From the NCBI GenBank assembly GCA_002163115.1, contig MAAI01000002.1, positions 1-55,392 on the forward strand: 55,392 bases of DNA, given 5' to 3'. This stretch comes from Methylophaga sp. 41_12_T18 (lineage in GTDB: Bacteria; Pseudomonadota; Gammaproteobacteria; Nitrosococcales; Methylophagaceae). Position 1 is the stretch's first letter. Each line of letters opens with the position of its first letter. The notes below the pieces were generated by a model, which saw only the letters and a program-made list of their open reading frames with translations, was not told the DNA's origin and did no database searches. Both the position numbers and the translations under genes were made by a program. Of the stretch, positions 29,697 through 37,764 are shown in pieces.

Positions 29697-31472
29697 ATGA
29701 ATAAAACTCTATTATCTCTATTTTTGGCACCGTTAGCCGTGTCGAGCATTGCTGTTGCAGATGACTTGTTAGATCTGCAAGCTGATGCCGGGCAATGGGT
29801 AACGGCTGCTGGCGACTATGCCAGTACACGCTATAGTAAGTTAACTGAAATCAATCAAACTAATATCAAAGATCTGAAATTAGTGTGGTCTTTTTCAACC
29901 GGTGTATTACGTGGTCACGAAGGTAACTCGCTGGTTATTGGCGATACCATGTATGTACACGCGCCCTATCCAAATACTACTTTTGCTCTCGACTTAACCA
30001 ACGATGGGGCAATCATGTGGAAATATGAGCCGAAGCAAAACTACGACGATGTTGTGCCGGTTATGTGCTGTGACACAGTTAATCGGGGCTTGGGTTACGG
30101 TGATGGCAAGATTTTCTTAAATCAAGCAGACACCACTTTAGTCGCGTTAGATGCGGTGACCGGTAAAAAGCTCTGGTCAGACAAACGTGATGATCCCAAA
30201 ACAGGTGCAACCAGCACCGGTGCTGCTTTTGTATTTGATGACAAAGTAGTAGTCGGTATTTCAGGTGGTGAATTTGGTGTGCGTGGTTATATACAAGCTT
30301 ATGGCCTCGATGGTACAAAGGCATGGAAAGCGTATAGCACAGGGCCTGATGCTGAAATGATGGTCGATCCAAAAAAAACCACTTCGATGCTAAAACCTGT
30401 TGGTGCTGATTCTTCGTTGAAATCCTGGTCAGGTGATCAGTGGCGAATTGGTGGCGGTACGACTTGGGGTTGGTTCTCTTATGATCCAGACTTAAATTCC
30501 GTCTATTACGGAACAGGTAACCCTTCTACATGGAATCCTATTCAACGGCCGGGAGACAATAAATGGTCAATGTCGTTGTTTGCTCGTGATCTCGATACTG
30601 GGGTAGCGAAATGGATTTATCAAATGACACCGCATGACCAGTGGGATTTTGACGGCATCAATGAAATCATTCTGGCTGATCAAATAATCAACGATAAAAT
30701 GCGTAAAACGGCGGTGCATTTCGATCGCAATGGTTTTGCATACACCATGGATCGAATATCAGGAGAGTTATTGGTCGCAGAAAAATTTGATCCTGTTATC
30801 AACTGGGCAAAATCGATTGATATGAAAACAGGTCGTCCTATTCTAGATGATAAATATGCACCTGAAGTGGCGGGTGAAGATGAAAATACAGTCGGTATTT
30901 GTCCGACAGCGATGGGTGCAAAAAACCAAGAACCAGTGGCTTATTCACCTAGAACGGGCTTGTATTATGTGCCTGCCAACCATGTTTGCATGGACTATGA
31001 ACCGTTTGAAGTTGAATATATAGCGGGTCAACCTTATGTCGGTGCAACCTTAAATATGTATCCGGCTACCGGTGCACATATGGGCCGTTTCTTTGCATGG
31101 GACGCACGTGTAGGTGAAGTTGTTTGGGACAATGCTGAGCGTTTTTCAGTTTGGTCAGGCTCTTTAGCTACAGCCAGTGATGTTGTTTTTTATGGCACTT
31201 TAGAAGGCTATTTAAAAGCGGTTGATGCCAATACTGGACGTGAATTATGGCGCTTCAAAACAGCATCGGGCATTATCGGTGCAGCTAATACTTATCAGCA
31301 TAAAGGTAAACAGTATGTATCGGTATTATCTGGAATTGGTGGTTGGGCTGGTATCGGGATGGCTATTCCAAGCCTAGAAAATGATTCAGATGGTCTTGGC
31401 GCTGTTGGTGTTTATAAAGATCTATCTAGTTGGACTAATCTTGGCGGTGTATTAAGTGTATTTAGTCTTTAA
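29697..31472 (+). CDS. xoxF: XoxF-type PQQ methanol/alcohol dehydrogenase, copy 1
   Basis: 591 residues. A Sec signal peptide (cleavage near IAVA-DD, about 21) sends it to the periplasm, where PQQ-dependent oxidation of methanol (and formaldehyde) occurs. The eight-bladed propeller repeats are evident ([18 protein letters not shown]). Adjacent cysteines C124-C125 give the ring-forming vicinal disulfide. Metal and catalytic residues by alignment are E192 (SGGEFG), N275 (GTGNPS), D317 and D319 in HDQWDFDG. The second Asp, two residues after the catalytic one, is the mark of lanthanide-using XoxF; calcium-type MxaF has Ala there. No cytochrome xoxG or xoxJ follows. The start has AAAGGAG at 10 nt. 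It pairs with the very similar copy 2. Confidence 0.95.
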   Translation: MNKTLLSLFLAPLAVSSIAVADDLLDLQADAGQWVTAAGDYASTRYSKLTEINQTNIKDLKLVWSFSTGVLRGHEGNSLVIGDTMYVHAPYPNTTFALDLTNDGAIMWKYEPKQNYDDVVPVMCCDTVNRGLGYGDGKIFLNQADTTLVALDAVTGKKLWSDKRDDPKTGATSTGAAFVFDDKVVVGISGGEFGVRGYIQAYGLDGTKAWKAYSTGPDAEMMVDPKKTTSMLKPVGADSSLKSWSGDQWRIGGGTTWGWFSYDPDLNSVYYGTGNPSTWNPIQRPGDNKWSMSLFARDLDTGVAKWIYQMTPHDQWDFDGINEIILADQIINDKMRKTAVHFDRNGFAYTMDRISGELLVAEKFDPVINWAKSIDMKTGRPILDDKYAPEVAGEDENTVGICPTAMGAKNQEPVAYSPRTGLYYVPANHVCMDYEPFEVEYIAGQPYVGATLNMYPATGAHMGRFFAWDARVGEVVWDNAERFSVWSGSLATASDVVFYGTLEGYLKAVDANTGRELWRFKTASGIIGAANTYQHKGKQYVSVLSGIGGWAGIGMAIPSLENDSDGLGAVGVYKDLSSWTNLGGVLSVFSL

Positions 31473-31494
31473 TTAAGCTTTAAAAGTTAGGGGG

Positions 31495-31523
31495 AAAAGC
31501 CAGCTTTAAGCTGGCTTTTTTTA
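31495..31523 (+). terminator. Rho-independent terminator after xoxF copy 1
   Basis: The stem AAAAGCCAGCTT / AAGCTGGCTTTT with a tiny loop is followed by a T-run, 23 nt past the stop. It indicates that the two xoxF genes are separate transcripts. Confidence 0.9.
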
Positions 31524-31838
31524 TTGTCGTTGCCTAATTTCTGCCAAATATCTGCTTTTGTTTAAAAAAAACATAATTTTTATGAAATTAATTTTCGCTG
31601 TCACACCCAGTTAAAAACCTCATAAATACTAGGCATTTTTACCCTGTTATTTTCTTCTGCCAAATATTGAATTATCAACATCAATATTCCTCACTTTTTA
31701 CTTGGCTAATACCCTTATAGCCAATAAGTTAGCAGCATATTCTGTGAACATCAGTCACTGTTATCAGCGCTAATTAACAGCCGACTATTTTCTATTTTAA
31801 ATGAGCATTGTCACGGTAACGTCGCCTACTCGCTTCAC

Positions 31839-31900
31839 TTGACTGTGAATCCTAGCGTTAAAAAAATAAGGATTTACGGGCAATAAAACCTTTATTTTTT
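31839..31900 (+). promoter_or_regulatory. xoxF leader element, copy 2 (A/U hairpin)
   Basis: TTGACTGTGAATCC (31839 onward), then an 11-bp stem formed by 31861-31871 (AAAAAATAAGG) and 31890-31900 (CTTTATTTTTT) with one G-U pair. The 18-nt loop contains GGGCAAT. It is clearly homologous to copy 1 in sequence, spacing and distance to the start codon, while the flanking sequence has diverged. Confidence 0.55.
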
Positions 31901-31917
31901 ATTGCTAACATTCTCGT

Positions 31918-31942
31918 CCCCTGAATTCAGGGGTGTTTTTTT
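31918..31942 (+). terminator. Terminator-like palindrome inside the xoxF copy 2 leader
   Basis: The perfect 16-nt palindrome CCCCTGAATTCAGGGG is followed by TG and seven T. It sits between the A/U hairpin and the start of copy 2, about 85 nt before the ATG, so a transcript from the TTGACT element would have to read through it. It may be an attenuator. If the promoter lies after it instead, it is a second stop for read-through from upstream. Confidence 0.6.
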
Positions 31943-32025
31943 ATACTGCTCAATCCAAGATTTTTTGGTTGTTTCCAGTATGAATATGTAAGAGAAATTT
32001 AATTCTGTAAAGGAGAGTAATCTAG

Positions 32026-33801
32026 ATGAATAAAACTCTATTATCTATATTTATGTCATCGTTAACCGTATCAGGCATTGCTGCCGCAGACGAGTTATTA
32101 TCGCTGCAAGATGATGCGACACAATGGGCTATGCCTGCAGGTGATTATGCCAGCACGCGATATAGTGAATTAAAAGGAATTAATCATAAAAATATCGAAG
32201 ACCTACAATTAGCATGGTCTTTTTCAACAGGTATTTTACGTGGTCACGAAGGTAACTCGCTGGTCATTGGCGACACTATGTATGTGCACACACCGTTTCC
32301 AAATATCACTTATGCACTCGATCTAAACAATGATGGTGCTATTAAGTGGAAATATGAACCAAAGCAAAACTATGACAATGTGGTGCCGGTTATGTGTTGT
32401 GACACCGTTAACCGTGGCTTGAGTTATGGTGATGGCAAGATCTTTTTAAACCAAGCGGATACCACCTTAGTGGCATTAGATGCGGTGACAGGTAAAAAAG
32501 TCTGGTCTGACAAACGTGATGATCCAAAAACAGGTGCAACGAGCACGGGTGCTGCGTTTGTATTTGATGACAAAGTATTAGTCGGTATTTCTGGTGGTGA
32601 GTTTGGCGTGCGTGGTTATGTACAAGCTTATGAACTTGATGGTACAAAATCGTGGAAAGCCTACAGCACCGGTCCTGATGCTGAGATGTTAATCGATGCT
32701 GACAAGACAACCTCTATGCTGAAACCGGTTGGCAAAGAGTCTTCATTGAAATCTTGGTCTGGTGATCAGTGGAAAATTGGTGGTGGTACAACTTGGGGTT
32801 GGTACTCGTATGATGCTGATTTGAATTCAGTCTATTACGGAACAGGTAACCCTTCTACTTGGAATCCATTACAACGTCCGGGTGATAACAAGTGGTCTAT
32901 GTCATTGTTTTCTCGTGATTTAGATACGGGTATGGCAAAGTGGATCTACCAAATGACACCTCATGATCAATGGGATTATGACGGTATCAATGAGATCGTA
33001 TTAGTTGACCAAAAAGTGCAAGGTAAAATGCGTAAAACGGCGGTGCATTTTGACCGAAATGGCTTTGGTTACACTATGGATCGCGTATCGGGTGAGTTAT
33101 TAGTCGCTGAAAAATTTGACCCTGTTATTAACTGGGCAAAATCGATTGATATGAAGACGGGGCGCCCTATTCTTGCTGATAAGTTTGCACCTGAAGTGGC
33201 TGGTGAAGATGTCAATACCGTTGGTATTTGTCCGACAGCAATGGGGGCTAAGAACCAAGAACCTGTTGCTTATTCACCTCGTACTCGTTTGTTTTATGTG
33301 CCAGCAAACCATGTTTGCATGGACTATGAACCATTCGAAGTTGAATATGTAGCGGGCCAACCTTATGTCGGTGCGACCTTAAATATGTATCCTGCAACAG
33401 GTGCACATATGGGCCGTTTCTTTGCTTGGGATGCTCGTGAAGGCCGCGTTGTTTGGGATAATGCTGAGCGTTTTTCAGTCTGGTCTGGTGCTTTAGCTAC
33501 GGCAACTGATATTGTATTTTACGGTACTTTAGAAGGTTACTTAAAAGCAGTTGATGCTAAAACGGGTCGTGAGTTATGGCGCTTTAAAACACCTTCAGGC
33601 ATTATCGGTGCAGCTAATACTTACCAGCATAAAGGCAAGCAATATGTATCTGTATTATCTGGCGTTGGTGGCTGGGCTGGTATCGGCATGGCTATTCCAA
33701 GTCTAGAAAATGATTCAGATGGTCTGGGTGCGGTAGGTGCTTACAAAGACTTATCTAGCTGGACTAACCTAGGCGGTGTATTAAACGTATTCAGTCTTTA
33801 A
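32026..33801 (+). CDS. xoxF: XoxF-type PQQ methanol/alcohol dehydrogenase, copy 2
   Basis: 591 residues, the same length as copy 1 and co-linear with it without gaps; most substitutions are conservative. Signal peptide cleavage near IAAA-DE. The vicinal C124-C125, E192, N275 and the D317-x-D319 pair (HDQWDYDG) are all retained, so this copy should also bind a lanthanide and PQQ and be active in the periplasm. Differences cluster in the first 60 residues and around surface loops (for example 223-240). The first 15 nt of the coding region and the Shine-Dalgarno are nearly identical to copy 1. The arrangement suggests a tandem duplication kept for expression or metal-range reasons; this is inference. 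Confidence 0.95.
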   Translation: MNKTLLSIFMSSLTVSGIAAADELLSLQDDATQWAMPAGDYASTRYSELKGINHKNIEDLQLAWSFSTGILRGHEGNSLVIGDTMYVHTPFPNITYALDLNNDGAIKWKYEPKQNYDNVVPVMCCDTVNRGLSYGDGKIFLNQADTTLVALDAVTGKKVWSDKRDDPKTGATSTGAAFVFDDKVLVGISGGEFGVRGYVQAYELDGTKSWKAYSTGPDAEMLIDADKTTSMLKPVGKESSLKSWSGDQWKIGGGTTWGWYSYDADLNSVYYGTGNPSTWNPLQRPGDNKWSMSLFSRDLDTGMAKWIYQMTPHDQWDYDGINEIVLVDQKVQGKMRKTAVHFDRNGFGYTMDRVSGELLVAEKFDPVINWAKSIDMKTGRPILADKFAPEVAGEDVNTVGICPTAMGAKNQEPVAYSPRTRLFYVPANHVCMDYEPFEVEYVAGQPYVGATLNMYPATGAHMGRFFAWDAREGRVVWDNAERFSVWSGALATATDIVFYGTLEGYLKAVDAKTGRELWRFKTPSGIIGAANTYQHKGKQYVSVLSGVGGWAGIGMAIPSLENDSDGLGAVGAYKDLSSWTNLGGVLNVFSL

Positions 33802-33823
33802 TATAGTGCTTGATAGTTAAACG

Positions 33824-33853
33824 AAAAAGCCAGCAGTGATGCTGGCTTTTTTT
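33824..33853 (+). terminator. Rho-independent terminator after xoxF copy 2
   Basis: The stem AAAAAGCCAGC / GCTGGCTTTTT (loop AGTGAT) continues into seven T, 22 nt past the stop. It is similar in sequence to the terminator of copy 1. Confidence 0.92.
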
Positions 33854-33986
33854 ATCCTCTTTATAAGTATAGTTGTAGCATCAGTCATTAAAATACTCAG
33901 TTAGTTTTGTTAATCTCATACACAAATATCGGATACCTCTATAGAATGTTGCTTTAGCCAGCATATATAAAGAACCTAATAAAACC

Positions 33987-34223
33987 ATGTCCCACTTTGA
34001 TACTGAACTTGATACATCAGGTCTTAACTGCCCTCTTCCATTGTTAAAAACCAAAAAAGCACTGCTCACCATGAACAAAGGTGAAAGACTGCGAATGATC
34101 TCAACAGATCGCGCTGCTTTTATTGATATTCCTGTTTATTGTGAAATGTCTGAACATTCTTTAATCGATACCACCGAAACAGAAAATGAATTAATCTTCA
34201 TCATCGAAAAAGGCACAGATTAA
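33987..34223 (+). CDS. TusA/SirA-family sulfur carrier protein
   Basis: 78 residues. LDTSGLNCPLPLLKTKKAL is the TusA-family signature (CPxP with the acceptor cysteine near residue 15), followed by RMISTDRAAFIDIPVYCE, the conserved 'v..tD..a..Dip.w'. Family members carry persulfide sulfur for tRNA thiolation, molybdenum cofactor or sulfur oxidation. It stands alone downstream of the xoxF terminator. Which pathway it serves here cannot be told from sequence. The Shine-Dalgarno is weak. Confidence 0.88.
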   Translation: MSHFDTELDTSGLNCPLPLLKTKKALLTMNKGERLRMISTDRAAFIDIPVYCEMSEHSLIDTTETENELIFIIEKGTD

Positions 34224-34271
34224 ACAGCCTAAAACAATATAAGTCTGCTTCGTTAACTAAGTTAATGGTCA

Positions 34272-34847
34272 ATGAAAATATATATTAAAAACATGGTGTG
34301 TGACCGATGCAGTTTAGCGGTTGGTAACCTACTTAAAACCATGGGCTTAAACTACCTATCTATAGAGTTAGGTGAGATCGACTTTGCTGATTATCACGGT
34401 GACAACTTAGCAAAAGACGTAGAGCAGCAACTCGCTGCTAATTTAGAAGCATTAGGTTTTTCTATTCTCAGCGATAACAAAAGTAAATTGATTGAAGACA
34501 TCAAAAAGTCTTGTCTTGATTACCTTATCCATATTGAACAGCCAACTAAACAGCTACTGTCTGAACATATAAGTAGTGACTTGCAGTTGGAATATAATTA
34601 TCTGAGCCATTTATTTTCTGTTATTGAAGGCATCACCATCGAGCAATACTTTATTCGACTCCGTGTAGAAAAAGTAAAAGAGCTGTTAGTCTATGGCGAG
34701 CTGGCACTGAAAGAAATGTCCTTTCAATTAGGCTTCAGTAGCGTTGCTCATTTAAGTGGCCAGTTTAAGAAAGTTACCGGCTTAACGCCTAGCCACTTTC
34801 GCAGCTTAAAAGATCAAAAGTTAAGACAGTCTTTAGACCAACTGTAA
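34272..34847 (+). CDS. AraC-type regulator with N-terminal heavy-metal-associated-like domain
   Basis: 191 residues. Residues 1-70 resemble an HMA domain: MKIYIKNMVCDRCSLAVGNL has the MxCxxC-like MVCDRC at the loop, followed by a beta-alpha-beta pattern and EALGFSIL. Residues about 85-185 form an AraC-family DNA-binding domain: HISSDLQLEYNYLSHLFS, then GITIEQYFIRLRVEKVKELL and AHLSGQFKKVTGLTPSHFR. The CxxC suggests that a metal such as copper, or a thiol signal, controls binding. This fused form is more familiar from Bacteroidetes. The DUF4396 membrane protein follows after 91 nt and is a likely target. Confidence 0.8.
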   Translation: MKIYIKNMVCDRCSLAVGNLLKTMGLNYLSIELGEIDFADYHGDNLAKDVEQQLAANLEALGFSILSDNKSKLIEDIKKSCLDYLIHIEQPTKQLLSEHISSDLQLEYNYLSHLFSVIEGITIEQYFIRLRVEKVKELLVYGELALKEMSFQLGFSSVAHLSGQFKKVTGLTPSHFRSLKDQKLRQSLDQL

Positions 34848-34938
34848 ATTCTGTAACAATATTCAACAAAGGTATAACAGCCTTATCAAGCTGCCATATT
34901 AGAATAACTCCAACGATTAACTCTAATAAGGAATGGCA

Positions 34939-35367
34939 ATGAGCATTGCTTGGAATAATAAAACTAACTGGTTAAAAAGCGCACACAATACCAAATGGTG
35001 CTTGATTGGCTGTGCCATTGGTGATTTTGGTACTATCGGCTATTTTCAAATTACCGATCATAGCCTGACAACGCTGAACGTTATGTTGCTCGCGATGTTA
35101 AATGGCCTTATCACTAGCATCATGCTTGAAACCATAATCTTATATAAATCTGATTTTAGTTTTCGTGATGCACTTAAGACTGCTTTTGGGATGAGCTTTA
35201 TCTCAATGTTAGCGATGGAAGCCGCGATGAATATCACTGATTACCTATTAACGGGTGGTGCAATATTGAATTGGTGGGTCATTCCTATCGCACTGCTGGC
35301 AGGTTTTGTCACTCCTTGGCCATATAATTATTGGCGACTACAGAAGTATAAAAAATGTTGTCATTAA
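34939..35367 (+). CDS. DUF4396-like membrane protein
   Basis: About 142 residues with four membrane segments (from WCLIGCAIGDFGTIGYFQ onward). It has the conserved GCAIGDFG, MAMEAAMN-like (LAMEAAMNITDYL) and the C-terminal GFVTPWPYNYWRLQKYKKCCH (quoted: PWPYNYWRLQKYKKCCH), which matches the end of DUF4396 proteins with a Cys-His tail that may bind metal. The start at 34939 has TAAGGA at 6 nt; the ATG at 34933 is too close to it. An imperfect inverted repeat (TTAGAAT / ACTCTAA) lies just upstream and could be an operator for the HMA-AraC regulator. A role in copper handling is only an inference from context. Confidence 0.72.
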   Translation: MSIAWNNKTNWLKSAHNTKWCLIGCAIGDFGTIGYFQITDHSLTTLNVMLLAMLNGLITSIMLETIILYKSDFSFRDALKTAFGMSFISMLAMEAAMNITDYLLTGGAILNWWVIPIALLAGFVTPWPYNYWRLQKYKKCCH

Positions 35368-35513
35368 TACCGTGCTTAGTTAGCTAATCATTGCCTTCTG
35401 CAACCATAGTCAGCTATTCCATATAAATAGTTACGACAGTCCAACACATGCTGAATCTCGCTAAGCCCTGTACAATACTGCCTTTAAAATAATAGTTACT
35501 AGATGAGAAAATA

Positions 35514-36257
35514 ATGAGAACTCAAAGTCATATCGCTGATATCGATACTCCTACCGGTGTAATGCGTACCTATGTTCACCGTCCTGTTGAAGAAGGTAGC
35601 TTCCCTACTATCTTGTTTTATTCGGAAATTTTCCAACAAACAGGTCCGATTGAACGTGCAGCGAAAATTATGGCTAGCCACGGTTACTCAGTATTAGTGC
35701 CTGAAGTTTTTCATGAATTAAACCCAATCGGTACTGTATTAGGTTATGACGATGCTGGCCGTGAAAAAGGTAATGCTGACAAAGGTGCTAAAGATGCACA
35801 GAGCTATGACTCTGATAATGCAGCCTTAGTAGAGTTTGCTCAAAAGCAAGAATGGAGCAACGGTCATATTGGTGCGATGGGTTATTGCATCGGTGGTCAC
35901 TTAGCTTTCCGTGCTGCTTTACAGCCTGAAGTTAAAGGTGCTGCTTGTTTCTATGCCACTGATTTACACATTCAAAATATCCCTAACAAACCAGGCCAAC
36001 ACAGCATGGAACGTTTGGATGATATCAACGGTGAATTGTTGATGATCTGGGGCAAGCAAGATAATCATGTTCCACCTGAAGCATTACTTAAGATCTACAG
36101 CGAATTAAATGCAACAGACATTCGTTTCACATGGCATGAGTTTAATGCCGGTCATGCCTTTATGCGTGATGAAGGTGATGGCGGTCGTTATGATGCTCAA
36201 ACAGCTCAATTAGGTTATCAATTAGCCTTAAACTTGTTTGGCAGAACATTACGCTAA
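35514..36257 (+). CDS. Dienelactone hydrolase family protein
   Basis: 247 residues, alpha/beta hydrolase fold. The nucleophile is a cysteine in GAMGYCIGGHLAF (G-x-C-x-G-G) at about residue 125, as in dienelactone hydrolase; WGKQDNHVPPE gives the aspartate and FNAGHAFMRDE the histidine. Substrates of many members are unknown, so no pathway is assigned. It is a single gene with its own UUCG-loop terminator, located before the HxlR locus. Confidence 0.88.
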   Translation: MRTQSHIADIDTPTGVMRTYVHRPVEEGSFPTILFYSEIFQQTGPIERAAKIMASHGYSVLVPEVFHELNPIGTVLGYDDAGREKGNADKGAKDAQSYDSDNAALVEFAQKQEWSNGHIGAMGYCIGGHLAFRAALQPEVKGAACFYATDLHIQNIPNKPGQHSMERLDDINGELLMIWGKQDNHVPPEALLKIYSELNATDIRFTWHEFNAGHAFMRDEGDGGRYDAQTAQLGYQLALNLFGRTLR

Positions 36258-36283
36258 GCAAACACAAAAGATTCAACCAGCAA

Positions 36284-36308
36284 AGCAATCCTTCGGGGTT
36301 GCTTTTTT
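36284..36308 (+). terminator. Rho-independent terminator with UUCG loop
   Basis: The stem AGCAATCC / GGGTTGCT (one G-U pair) is closed by a TTCG tetraloop and followed by T6, 27 nt past the hydrolase stop. Confidence 0.92.
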
Positions 36309-36347
36309 GTTTGGGCGACTGTTACGACTAGCCCGTTTTATGTTTGG

Positions 36348-36701
36348 TTAAAGGCCATTATGCTTCGCTTCATGTTTTAACCACCAAGCATGCATAGCGA
36401 GAAACATATCCTGCAAATCGAAAGCTTGTTGAGTTGCAGAGTACTCAACACGCGGCGGTACCTCAGCATATATTTTTCGTAATACTAGCCCGTCATCTTC
36501 TAGAGCTCTCAATTGACTCGTTAATACCGTTTGGCTAACACCTTTAATAACACGACGTAATTCATTAAAGCGCGTTGTTCCTTTAAAAATCAAAATCTGC
36601 AAGATAATCAGCTTCCACTTACCGCCAATTAACTTAGCAATGTCAGGCATTGGGCAGTCTAATTCATGCTGCTTTATCAATGTTTTTTCCTTGTTTTTCA
36701 T
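36348..36701 (-). CDS. HxlR-family transcriptional regulator
   Basis: 117 residues, winged-helix. DCPMPDIAKLIGGKWKLIILQ is the HxlR signature (quoted: CPMPDIAKLIGGKWKLIIL), with the conserved N-terminal cysteine at residue 16. GTTRFNELRRVIKGVSQTVL is the recognition helix region, and PRVEYSAT the wing. In the best-known members that cysteine senses formaldehyde (HxlR) or quinones and diamide (YodB, HypR). It is divergent from the SRPBCC-GFA-Fpr genes, with an inverted repeat between, so autoregulation and control of those genes are likely. Confidence 0.92.
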   Translation of the reverse strand: MKNKEKTLIKQHELDCPMPDIAKLIGGKWKLIILQILIFKGTTRFNELRRVIKGVSQTVLTSQLRALEDDGLVLRKIYAEVPPRVEYSATQQAFDLQDMFLAMHAWWLKHEAKHNGL

Positions 36702-36717
36702 GGTAATACACCCTCCT

Positions 36718-36763
36718 GTTATTTGATACTAACTTACCAAAACTAAACTAAGTACTAAATAAC
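36718..36763. promoter_or_regulatory. Inverted repeat between hxlR-type gene and SRPBCC gene
   Basis: GTTATTT at 36718 is mirrored by AAATAAC ending at 36763, with inner TACT / AGTA and TTA / TAA pairs also in dyad order. HxlR-family operators are spaced inverted repeats in exactly this position, so this is the likely operator. Confidence 0.55.
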
Positions 36764-36834
36764 TGCCTTCTTGTAAAAATATACCGTCCTAATATTATTC
36801 TTACACCGATTATTGAACAAGAGGGAAATTAACG

Positions 36835-37272
36835 ATGTCTGATTCACATTATGAGAAAACGATAACCACTGTTGCATCAGCTGAATGTGTGTATAAAGTC
36901 ATAACACAAGAAATGTCTTATTGGTGGACACCGATGAGCGACAACATTACAAAGTTGGGTGACAGAACTATTGCAAAGTTCGAAGACGGCACTACATGGT
37001 CGTTTGAGGTAATAACTTTAGATGAAAATAAACTCATCACAATGCGATGTTACGAAGCAAATCATATACACCCTGTTACTTCGCCCGAAATGCGTACCGA
37101 ATGGGAAAATACCTTATTAAAATTTGAAATAACTAATACCCATAAAGGTACTTCCATCCACTTCTCTCATATTGGCTTAACACCGACTCTTAACTGTTAT
37201 GATATTTGTTGTAGTGGCTGGGATCACTTTTTTGCCACTGGACTAAAAGGCTATTTGAATACTATTAATTAG
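36835..37272 (+). CDS. SRPBCC (START-like) domain protein
   Basis: 145 residues. The order of VYKVITQEMSYWWTPMSDN, GDRTIAKFEDGTTWSFEV and the C-terminal helix GWDHFFATGLKGYL is typical of the AHSA1-like part of the SRPBCC hydrophobic-ligand-binding fold. There is no catalytic motif that would fix a function. It starts the rightward set after the HxlR operator; GFA follows 27 nt later. A plausible promoter (TTGTAA, 16 nt, TATTAT near 36773-36800) lies between operator and start. Confidence 0.8.
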   Translation: MSDSHYEKTITTVASAECVYKVITQEMSYWWTPMSDNITKLGDRTIAKFEDGTTWSFEVITLDENKLITMRCYEANHIHPVTSPEMRTEWENTLLKFEITNTHKGTSIHFSHIGLTPTLNCYDICCSGWDHFFATGLKGYLNTIN

Positions 37273-37299
37273 CTTGAATTACATATTGGAATATCATTA

Positions 37300-37713
37300 A
37301 TGGCCATTACAGGTGAGTGCTTTTGTGGTGCAATAAGCTATCAAATCGATGGCAAATTACGTGATGCCAAGTCATGCCATTGCTCACGTTGCCGTAAAGC
37401 GTTTAGTTCTCAAGCTTCGGCCAATGCCCTCGTTGATCCAACTGAGTTTAAATGGCTTACTGGTGAGAAATTACTAAGTTCATACCTTAATAAAGATAGC
37501 TTCGGCCTACAATTTTGTCAGGTCTGCGGTTCAACATTATGTACCGTATATAAAGGTGAAGTATTTCAAGTTTCCTTAGGTTGTATCAATGGCGATGCTG
37601 AAATTGAAATCGGCCAGCATATCTTTGTTGGCTCCAAAGCTAACTGGGAAGTCATGCCACAAGGTGTAACTCAATTTGATGGCGATGCACCAGCAACTGA
37701 TAATGCAAACTAA
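37300..37713 (+). CDS. GFA-family (glutathione-dependent formaldehyde-activating-like) protein
   Basis: 137 residues. It has the zinc cysteines of the family: GECFCGAISYQ, SCHCSRCRKAFSSQA and FCQVCGSTLCTVY. GFA was named for accelerating the formation of S-hydroxymethylglutathione in Paracoccus, but most family members have no shown function and that activity has been questioned. In a likely methylotroph, next to an HxlR regulator, a link to aldehyde stress is attractive but unproven. Confidence 0.88.
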   Translation: MAITGECFCGAISYQIDGKLRDAKSCHCSRCRKAFSSQASANALVDPTEFKWLTGEKLLSSYLNKDSFGLQFCQVCGSTLCTVYKGEVFQVSLGCINGDAEIEIGQHIFVGSKANWEVMPQGVTQFDGDAPATDNAN

Positions 37714-37764
37714 AGGAAACTGCTACACTCTGAGCTAAGTTGAAATCATCTAAGGATAATTGCC

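Larger units (their letters stand above)
31473..32025 (+). other. 553-nt intergenic region between the two xoxF genes
   Basis: No gene is seen on either strand. It contains the terminator of copy 1 (31495-31523), about 300 nt of AT-rich DNA with an 11-nt direct repeat (CTGCCAAATAT near 31541 and 31661), the second leader element (31839-31900), a perfect palindrome with a T-run (31918-31942) and the AAAGGAG Shine-Dalgarno of copy 2. Confidence 0.6.

Noticed and set aside
29632-32710. Several minus-strand frames of 65-100 codons inside and before the xoxF genes
   Set aside because: They are antisense shadows with His/Gln/Leu-rich composition typical of the reverse strand of these genes and no start signals.
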